Positions 23,454 to 28,390 of a stretch of DNA of 28,390 nucleotides are shown here, piece after piece. This DNA is from Flavobacteriales bacterium. GTDB taxonomy: Bacteria > Bacteroidota > Bacteroidia > Flavobacteriales > UBA7430. The stretch is from the NCBI GenBank assembly GCA_024959975.1, contig JANXFM010000052.1:1-28390 (forward strand), in the 5' to 3' direction. A program made the translations under genes and the position numbers. How positions within the stretch are numbered: the stretch's first letter is position 1; the number at the start of each line of letters is the position of its first letter. The notes beneath the pieces are model-generated. The model ran no database searches and was not told the DNA's origin. It worked only from the letters and a program-made list of their open reading frames with translations.

Positions 23454-25004
23454 ATGGAAAAAGTTAAGATACTTTGGGTGGATGATGAAATAGAATTATT
23501 AAAGCCTCATATTATGTTTTTGCAGCGTAAAGGTTATGAGCTTGCAACAGCGAATAATGGTGAGGATGCTTTGGAAATGATTGATAATGAGGTGTATGAC
23601 ATTGTGTTTTTAGATGAAAATATGCCCGGAATTTCAGGTCTTGAGACTTTATCTCGCATTTTTGAAAATCACAAGATCCCTGTTGTGATGATAACGAAAA
23701 GTGAGGAAGAGTATATTATGGAGGAGGCCTTGGGGTCGAAAATATCCGATTATCTTATTAAACCTGTAAATCCACATCAAATATTACTTTCTTTAAAAAA
23801 GAATTTAGATTCCAAAAGATTGGTGAATGAAAAGGTAACTTCAAATTACCAGAAGGAGTTTCGGGAAATAAGTATGGCTTTGATGGATGTTCGGAGTTTG
23901 AAGGATTGGGTAGATATTTATCAGAAATTGGTTCATTGGGAAGTAGAATTAGATAAAATTGATGCTTCCGGGATGGTTGAAATTCTTGAAATGCAAAAGA
24001 ATGAGGCCAATTCACAGTTTTTTAAACATGTGAAAAATAATTATGAATTATGGCTGAAAGATGGTGAAGAAAAGCCTGTTCTATCACATACTTTAATGAA
24101 AGAGAAAGTATTTCCGTATTTATCGAATTTAAAACCAAGTTTTTTTATTCTTATTGATAATTTGAGGTATGATCAGTGGAAAATACTACAACCTATTGTA
24201 GAGGAGTGGTTTAAAATAGAAGAAGAAACAACATTTTGCAGTATTTTACCAACCGCTACGCAGTACTCCAGAAATTCTATTTTTTCAGGATTAACACCTT
24301 TAGAGCTTTCGAAGCGATTTCCGCACTTGTGGAAAAATGATCACGAAGAAGGAGGTAAGAATCTCCACGAACAAGAGTTTTTGGAAGATCAAATGCAGCG
24401 ATTAGGACTTGGTGCTAAAAAGGTGGCATACCATAAAGTTGTAAAGCAACAATATGGCGTTAAATTGGTTGAGCAATTCAATAATTTACTTCAAAATGAT
24501 TTAAATGTAATTGTATACAATTTTGTAGACATGCTTTCGCATGCGAAAACAGAAATGGATATGATTAGAGAGTTGGCAGGAAATGATAAATCTTATAGAG
24601 CATTGACAAGAACTTGGTTTGAAAATTCATCTTTATTGGAAATGCTTAAGAAAATTGCTGATAGCGATGTCGATCTTTTCATTACGACTGATCATGGAAC
24701 CATAAATGTTGGTGTGCCCTCTAAAGTGGTAGGGGATAGAGAAACTTCATCAAACCTGAGATACAAGACCGGGAAAAGGTTGCAATATCAATCCAAGGAT
24801 GTGATGGTTATGGAAAATCCGGAGCAATATTTTTTGCCAGCTGCTAATTTGTCTTCAAGTTTTATCTTTGCAAGAGGAAATGTGTTTTTAACTTATCCGA
24901 ATAATTACAATCATTTCGTAAAGTATTTCAGAGATACCTATCAGCATGGAGGTGTTTCACTTGAAGAAATGATTTGTCCTATTGTTCGATTGTCCGCGAA
25001 ATAA
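23454..25004 (+). CDS. porX: Type IX secretion response regulator PorX (receiver plus PglZ-like domain)
   Basis: PorX, with sensor PorY and sigma factor SigP, controls type IX secretion genes in Porphyromonas. The 516-residue protein has a receiver domain at 1-120: acidic D10 and D11, phospho-acceptor D54 in F-L-D-E-N-M-P-G, T81 and K103. A helical linker follows, then an alkaline-phosphatase-superfamily PglZ-like domain from about 205. Candidate zinc and active-site residues are D235 (I-D-N-L-R-Y-D-Q), a Thr in L-P-T-A-T-Q-Y-S-R-N (266-274), D359 and H363 (V-D-M-L-S-H), and D413-H414 (T-T-D-H-G-T). The protein lacks a DNA-binding domain. It is 0 bp from tsaE (TAAATG). Its presence implies that the organism has, or had, a type IX system and gliding or secreted adhesins; none of those genes is in this window. 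Confidence 0.93.
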   Translation: MEKVKILWVDDEIELLKPHIMFLQRKGYELATANNGEDALEMIDNEVYDIVFLDENMPGISGLETLSRIFENHKIPVVMITKSEEEYIMEEALGSKISDYLIKPVNPHQILLSLKKNLDSKRLVNEKVTSNYQKEFREISMALMDVRSLKDWVDIYQKLVHWEVELDKIDASGMVEILEMQKNEANSQFFKHVKNNYELWLKDGEEKPVLSHTLMKEKVFPYLSNLKPSFFILIDNLRYDQWKILQPIVEEWFKIEEETTFCSILPTATQYSRNSIFSGLTPLELSKRFPHLWKNDHEEGGKNLHEQEFLEDQMQRLGLGAKKVAYHKVVKQQYGVKLVEQFNNLLQNDLNVIVYNFVDMLSHAKTEMDMIRELAGNDKSYRALTRTWFENSSLLEMLKKIADSDVDLFITTDHGTINVGVPSKVVGDRETSSNLRYKTGKRLQYQSKDVMVMENPEQYFLPAANLSSSFIFARGNVFLTYPNNYNHFVKYFRDTYQHGGVSLEEMICPIVRLSAK

Positions 25005-25427
25005 ATGAGAGTTACAATCAATTCTATTGAGGAATTACCTGCTTTAGCAGCTAAAATTACTGCGCAATATTCAAATAAAATTATAGCCTTTTATGGGGAT
25101 ATGAGTGCTGGTAAAACAACATTCATCAAAAGTTTGTGTGAACAATTAGGTGTTGACCCTACCGAGGTTTGTAGTCCCACTTACGCAATTGTTAATGAGT
25201 ACGAAATTGATAATAATCAGCTTATTTATCACTTCGATTTTTATAGGTTAAATAATGAAAAAGAAGCTTTTGATCTGGGTTATGAAAATTATTTTTATTC
25301 GAATCATTATTGTTTTATTGAGTGGCCGGAAAAAATTGCTAACTTATTACCTGAAAAGCTGTTGAAGGTTCATATTGAGTCCGTAGCAAATAAGCGTATA
25401 TTTACAATAGAAGAAATTAAGTCCTAA
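25005..25427 (+). CDS. tsaE: tRNA threonylcarbamoyladenosine biosynthesis ATPase TsaE
   Basis: TsaE is the P-loop ATPase that works with TsaB and TsaD to make the t6A modification at position 37 of tRNAs that read ANN codons. The 140-residue protein has Walker A G-D-M-S-A-G-K-T-T at 31-39, then S-P-T-Y-A-I-V-N-E-Y, H-F-D-F-Y-R-L and C-F-I-E-W-P-E-K-I, all typical of the family. Its ATG follows the porX stop directly and its stop is 2 bp before the next start, so it is part of the porX operon. Confidence 0.95.
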   Translation: MRVTINSIEELPALAAKITAQYSNKIIAFYGDMSAGKTTFIKSLCEQLGVDPTEVCSPTYAIVNEYEIDNNQLIYHFDFYRLNNEKEAFDLGYENYFYSNHYCFIEWPEKIANLLPEKLLKVHIESVANKRIFTIEEIKS

Positions 25428-25429
25428 AG

Positions 25430-26641
25430 ATGAGTAAGCCTGATATTTTAAGTTTTTTGCATGAGGAGTTCTTAATGCCACAACCCGAAGTTTTGGAACT
25501 TTCAACCAAGAGCCAATCTCTTTTCATCGGTATCCCAAACGAGCGTGCTTTTCAAGAAAATAGAGTTCCACTAGTGCCTGAAGCTGTTGGTCTGTTGGTA
25601 AGTAATGGTCATAAAGTTTATATAGAAGCCAATGCGGGAATGTCTAGTTCTTTTACAGATCAGGAGTATAGTGAAGCGGGAGCTAAGATATGTAGCAATG
25701 TAAAGGAGATTTATGAAGCTGATATCATACTTAAAGTAGAACCACCTACAATTGAAGAGCTTGATAATTTTAAACACAATCAATGTTTAATATCAGCGCT
25801 TCAGTTAAAGACTCAAACGGCTGCTTATTTTAAAAAATTAATGGAAAAGAAAGTGACAGCTGTTGCTTTTGATTATATTAAAGATGAGACAAAGGGATTT
25901 TCTATTGTTCGATCAATGAGTGAAATTGCAGGGACTTCATCTATACTTATTGCTGCTGAATTGCTGAGTACTTCTGCCGGAGGAAGAGGTATGCTTATGG
26001 GGGGTATCCCCGGAGTAAGACCAACACGGGTTGTTATTATTGGTGCGGGTACAGTTGCTGAATATGCTGCTCGTTCTGCCATGGCTTTAGGAGCTTTAGT
26101 TAGTGTTTTTGACAATTCTGTTGCACGCTTACGGAGAATACAAAATAAGTTAAACTTTCCAATAGCAACTTCAATAATGCAGCCTAAAGTTTTGGAGAAA
26201 GCTTTAAAAAGAGCAGATGTTGCCATAGGAGCATTGAGGGCGCAGGGAGGAAGAACCCCTTGTGTAATTTCTGATGAGATGGTTCAAAAAATGAAGTCTA
26301 AATCAGTAATTGTTGATGTAAGTATAGATCAAGGGGGTTGTTTTGAAACTTCTGAAGTTACTACACATGAAACGCCAACGTTTACCAAGCATGGAATAAT
26401 TCATTATTGTGTCCCGAATATTGCTTCCAGAGTAGCAAAAACGGCATCTTTTTCTTTGAGTAACATTTTGGCACCTATACTTTTAAAAGTAGGTGATGGT
26501 GGCGGAGTCCAAGGAATGTTGTTACGTTCGCCAAATATCCGTGGAGGTGTTTATGTTTACAATGGAATTATAACAAATAAAGGGATAGGTGTATGGTTTG
26601 ATTTGCCGTACAAAGAAATAAGACTACTTTTGGGGCTCTAA
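25430..26641 (+). CDS. Alanine dehydrogenase / transhydrogenase-alpha-like protein
   Basis: The 403-residue protein aligns along its length with alanine dehydrogenase (Ald), which interconverts alanine and pyruvate with NAD. Shared parts are Q-E-N-R-V-P-L-V-P (42-50), the Rossmann loop V-I-I-G-A-G-T-V-A (202-210), V-D-V-S-I-D-Q-G-G, and K-H-G-I-I-H-Y-C-V-P-N. By my alignment from memory, the two pyruvate-site residues of Ald, K75 and H96, fall on E104 (L-K-V-E-P-P) and Q126 (S-A-L-Q-L), so activity as an alanine dehydrogenase is uncertain. It also has about 30 extra N-terminal residues and a different end after about 365. No pntB-like membrane gene lies next to it. It is usually labelled alanine dehydrogenase in Bacteroidota; I left the symbol blank for this reason. 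Confidence 0.75.
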   Translation: MSKPDILSFLHEEFLMPQPEVLELSTKSQSLFIGIPNERAFQENRVPLVPEAVGLLVSNGHKVYIEANAGMSSSFTDQEYSEAGAKICSNVKEIYEADIILKVEPPTIEELDNFKHNQCLISALQLKTQTAAYFKKLMEKKVTAVAFDYIKDETKGFSIVRSMSEIAGTSSILIAAELLSTSAGGRGMLMGGIPGVRPTRVVIIGAGTVAEYAARSAMALGALVSVFDNSVARLRRIQNKLNFPIATSIMQPKVLEKALKRADVAIGALRAQGGRTPCVISDEMVQKMKSKSVIVDVSIDQGGCFETSEVTTHETPTFTKHGIIHYCVPNIASRVAKTASFSLSNILAPILLKVGDGGGVQGMLLRSPNIRGGVYVYNGIITNKGIGVWFDLPYKEIRLLLGL

Positions 26642-26651
26642 ATTTTTAGTT

Positions 26652-27032
26652 GTGTTAAGACGATTTTTTTTATATCTGATAGGTGTTGGCCTTGGAATAA
26701 TTGTTTCTATGTTTTTTTTCGGTGATAGAGATTTAGATTTTTCATATTTACCTAATGCCCGTACGGTAAAACATTTGCGCAGCCAGGAGTTTCGCATTTC
26801 TGATCAGGCACTTTGTCAGTTAAATTGTATAGGTCTAACAGAGAGTTCTTTCCAAAAGATTTTTAAGGATACCGATCTGGATGTTGATTTTTCGGCTAGT
26901 GATGTTGATGGTCAATGCAGAACTTATTTTATCGAAGTAGCGAATGAAAAGTTTTCTAAATTTAATGTGGATGACTGTGATAGTATATCAACACTGCTTA
27001 GTGTAGGTGTGCCCGATTGTGAGTGTATGTAA
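26652..27032 (+). CDS. Small single-pass membrane protein, cysteine-containing, function unknown
   Basis: The 126-residue protein has a basic start (M-L-R-R) and one hydrophobic segment at about 5-23, then F-F-G-D-R-D-L-D-F and P-N-A-R-T-V-K. The rest is polar and acidic, with six cysteines (C55, C59, C89, C109, C123, C125). It starts with GTG 10 bp after the alanine dehydrogenase-like gene, so it is probably the last gene of the porX operon. I recall similar proteins, often labelled DUF4258, at this place in other Bacteroidota genomes, but I am not sure of that assignment. The topology is likely a short N-terminal anchor with a domain on one side; the side is not clear. Confidence 0.6.
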   Translation: MLRRFFLYLIGVGLGIIVSMFFFGDRDLDFSYLPNARTVKHLRSQEFRISDQALCQLNCIGLTESSFQKIFKDTDLDVDFSASDVDGQCRTYFIEVANEKFSKFNVDDCDSISTLLSVGVPDCECM

Positions 27033-27042
27033 AGACTTTGTT

Positions 27043-27099
27043 AAAAGAAGAAATTTTAATTAAGAGATAAGTCCTTAGGAATTAATGTTTTCTTCTTTT
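27043..27099. terminator. Long AT-rich inverted repeat, possible two-way terminator
   Basis: AAAAGAAGAAA (27043-27053) pairs with TTTCTTCTTTT (27089-27099), and an inner TTAATT (27056-27061) pairs with AATTAA (27080-27085). It is placed 10 bp after the small membrane protein and covers the stop codon of the converging proline dehydrogenase. The stem is almost all A-T and so weak, but U-runs follow on both strands. Confidence 0.45.
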
Positions 27100-28245
27100 T
27101 ATTTCCTGAATAATAAGGTTCAGTTCCCTTCCGGTTTGCCCTGCTATAGATGTATTTTCTTCGGCCCGACGAATTAAGTATGGGAGCACATCCTTTATAG
27201 GGCCGTAAGGCACGTATTTTACTGTGTTATAACCATCATTTGCCAAGTTATAGCTTATATGATCACTCATGCCTAGTAGTTGAGCGAAGTAAACTTTAGT
27301 GTTGTTTTTTTCAATCTTATAGGATTTCATCAACTTCACTAAGTATTCTAAGCTTTCTTCATTGTGAGTCCCTGCACAAATAGAGATGCCATGAATGTTT
27401 TCACAAGCATACTCCATTGCCAGATCGTAATCTTTATCGCTTGCTTCTTTGTTGGGTTGAATAGGGGTTGCATAGCCCATTTTTTGTGCACGTGCATTTT
27501 CCTTTTCCATATAAGCACCCCTTACAAATTTGAACCCTAAGAAATAGCCGTTTATTTGAGAATCTTTGTGCATTTTTTTTAAATAATCTAAACGGTCGTG
27601 GCGGTACATTTGAAGCGTATTGTATACAATTGCTCGTTCTTTATTGTAAGTCCTCATCATGTTTTCAATAATCGAATCAATCGTATTTTGAATCCAGCTT
27701 TCTTCAGCATCAATCATTATAGGGATGGCGTGTTGATGTGCTTTTTTACATATTTTGTTGATACGATGAACTACTCTGTCGTATTCTTTTTGCTCCTCTT
27801 CGTTAAGTGCTTTTTCATCGTTTACTTTTTCAAGTAACCCAATTCGAGCTATACCTGTAACTTTAAAAACAGCAAAGGGAATATTCTTGTTTTTGTTGGC
27901 AAAATTTATTGAGGCAAGGATTTGCTTCATGGTTCTGTTGAAGTCTTTTTCCGAAGCTTTTCCTTCAACAGAATAATCCAGAATAGTTTTGATATTGTGC
28001 TTAGCAAGTTCGTCAATTCTGGGGATGCATTTCTCCATACTTTCTCCACCACAAAATAGTTGAAAAATGGTCCTTTTTATTAATCCTTTGACAGGTAAAT
28101 GCATTTTGATCGCCACTTTGGCAAGATTTCCACCTATTGTAGAAAGTAGAGGGTTGCCCATTAACTTAAATAGATAATAAGCTTTACGAAGTTGTAGTTT
28201 TGATTTCGATCGAAAGGCTACTTCTGTATTATTAAATGAGATCAT
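27082..28245 (-). CDS. Proline dehydrogenase family protein
   Basis: PRODH oxidises proline to pyrroline-5-carboxylate using FAD. From ATG 28243-28245 the product has 387 residues (M-I-S-F-N-N-T-E-V-A-F), close to the family's stand-alone bacterial and mitochondrial forms. The TIM-barrel motifs are present: I-L-D-Y-S-V-E-G near the first strand, I-M-I-D-A-E-E-S-W, V-R-G-A-Y-M-E-K-E, C-A-G-T-H-N-E-E-S-L, Q-L-L-G-M-S-D and the C-terminal substrate signature Y-V-P-Y-G-P followed by L-I-R-R-A-E-E-N. There is no fused P5C dehydrogenase domain. A TTG at 28264-28266 would add seven codons but overlaps the -7 box, so I prefer ATG. Transcription probably starts just upstream. Confidence 0.92.
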   Translation of the reverse strand: MISFNNTEVAFRSKSKLQLRKAYYLFKLMGNPLLSTIGGNLAKVAIKMHLPVKGLIKRTIFQLFCGGESMEKCIPRIDELAKHNIKTILDYSVEGKASEKDFNRTMKQILASINFANKNKNIPFAVFKVTGIARIGLLEKVNDEKALNEEEQKEYDRVVHRINKICKKAHQHAIPIMIDAEESWIQNTIDSIIENMMRTYNKERAIVYNTLQMYRHDRLDYLKKMHKDSQINGYFLGFKFVRGAYMEKENARAQKMGYATPIQPNKEASDKDYDLAMEYACENIHGISICAGTHNEESLEYLVKLMKSYKIEKNNTKVYFAQLLGMSDHISYNLANDGYNTVKYVPYGPIKDVLPYLIRRAEENTSIAGQTGRELNLIIQEIKRRKH

Positions 28246-28263
28246 GTATGAAATTTTATTACG

Positions 28264-28271
28264 CAAATATA
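28264..28271 (-). promoter_or_regulatory. -7 promoter box for proline dehydrogenase
   Basis: Read on the minus strand this is TATATTTG, fitting TAnnTTTG, 18 bases before ATG 28245. A TTG lies further upstream than the usual -33 spacing, so the match rests on the -7 box. Confidence 0.45.
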
Positions 28272-28370
28272 ATATTAAACGTGATAAGTGCCAGGCAATC
28301 TAAGATACGTCTTGGTAAATTTTACAGGAATTAAATAAAATATTAAATTAATGTATTATCTAATAATATG

Positions 28371-28378
28371 TATATTTG
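28371..28378 (+). promoter_or_regulatory. -7 box at window end, pointing out of the window
   Basis: TATATTTG on the plus strand, in about 60 bases of very AT-rich DNA, is likely part of a promoter for a gene that starts beyond the window. No gene is seen between 28267 and 28390. Confidence 0.35.
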
Positions 28379-28390
28379 AAATAAATATTC

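Noticed and set aside
1..28390. Defence system, mobile element, CRISPR array or tRNA-linked island
   Set aside because: No direct-repeat array, transposase, integrase, restriction or toxin-antitoxin gene is seen. The PglZ-like domain belongs to PorX with its receiver domain, not to a BREX locus, since no other BREX gene is present.

Overview
The window is an AT-rich stretch of a Bacteroidota chromosome, most likely Flavobacteriales. The signs are a fused LpxC-FabZ lipid A enzyme, the type IX secretion regulator PorX with its PglZ-like effector domain, a TonB C-terminal tail, DUF2007 and DUF5522 small proteins, and Bacteroidota-type -7 promoter boxes (TAnnTTTG) ahead of several genes. I find no rRNA, tRNA, CRISPR array, insertion sequence, phage gene or integration site.

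Layout. 1-1.3 kb: the end of a TonB-like protein converges on galE across a two-way terminator. galE has no ATG, GTG or TTG in front of its NAD-binding motif and probably starts at ATC. 1.3-6 kb: a NusG paralogue diverges from galE; a MerR-type regulator and an M23 peptidase form a minus-strand pair that diverges from alaS. 6-8.5 kb: two small conserved proteins (DUF2007, DUF5522), then a PLP enzyme of the ACC deaminase/D-cysteine desulfhydrase family coupled to a glucosaminidase-LysM protein. 8.5-17.7 kb: a minus-strand run (GT4 glycosyltransferase, rnhB, a large unrecognised lipoprotein) diverges from a surface-polysaccharide operon (flippase, sulfotransferase, Wzz-like protein, O-antigen ligase/polymerase). 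17.7-23.4 kb: a tightly packed minus-strand operon HD hydrolase - lpxD - lpxC/fabZ - lpxA - ABC ATPase - efp. 23.4-27.1 kb: divergent porX - tsaE - alanine dehydrogenase-like - small membrane protein. 27.1-28.3 kb: a proline dehydrogenase family protein on the minus strand.

Cell-envelope biology dominates: lipid A synthesis, polysaccharide export and polymerisation, sulfation, peptidoglycan hydrolases, and secretion control by PorX. GalE supplies UDP-galactose, and the NusG paralogue is of the kind that helps transcribe long polysaccharide operons.

I did not find a convincing new multi-gene system. The most interesting leads are single genes whose key residues or structure do not fit their usual label: an ABC ATPase lacking the usual Q-loop Gln and switch His, an alanine dehydrogenase homologue lacking both classical pyruvate-site residues, an 864-residue lipoprotein of unknown role, the ATC-started galE, and a perfect palindrome carrying two divergent -7 boxes.
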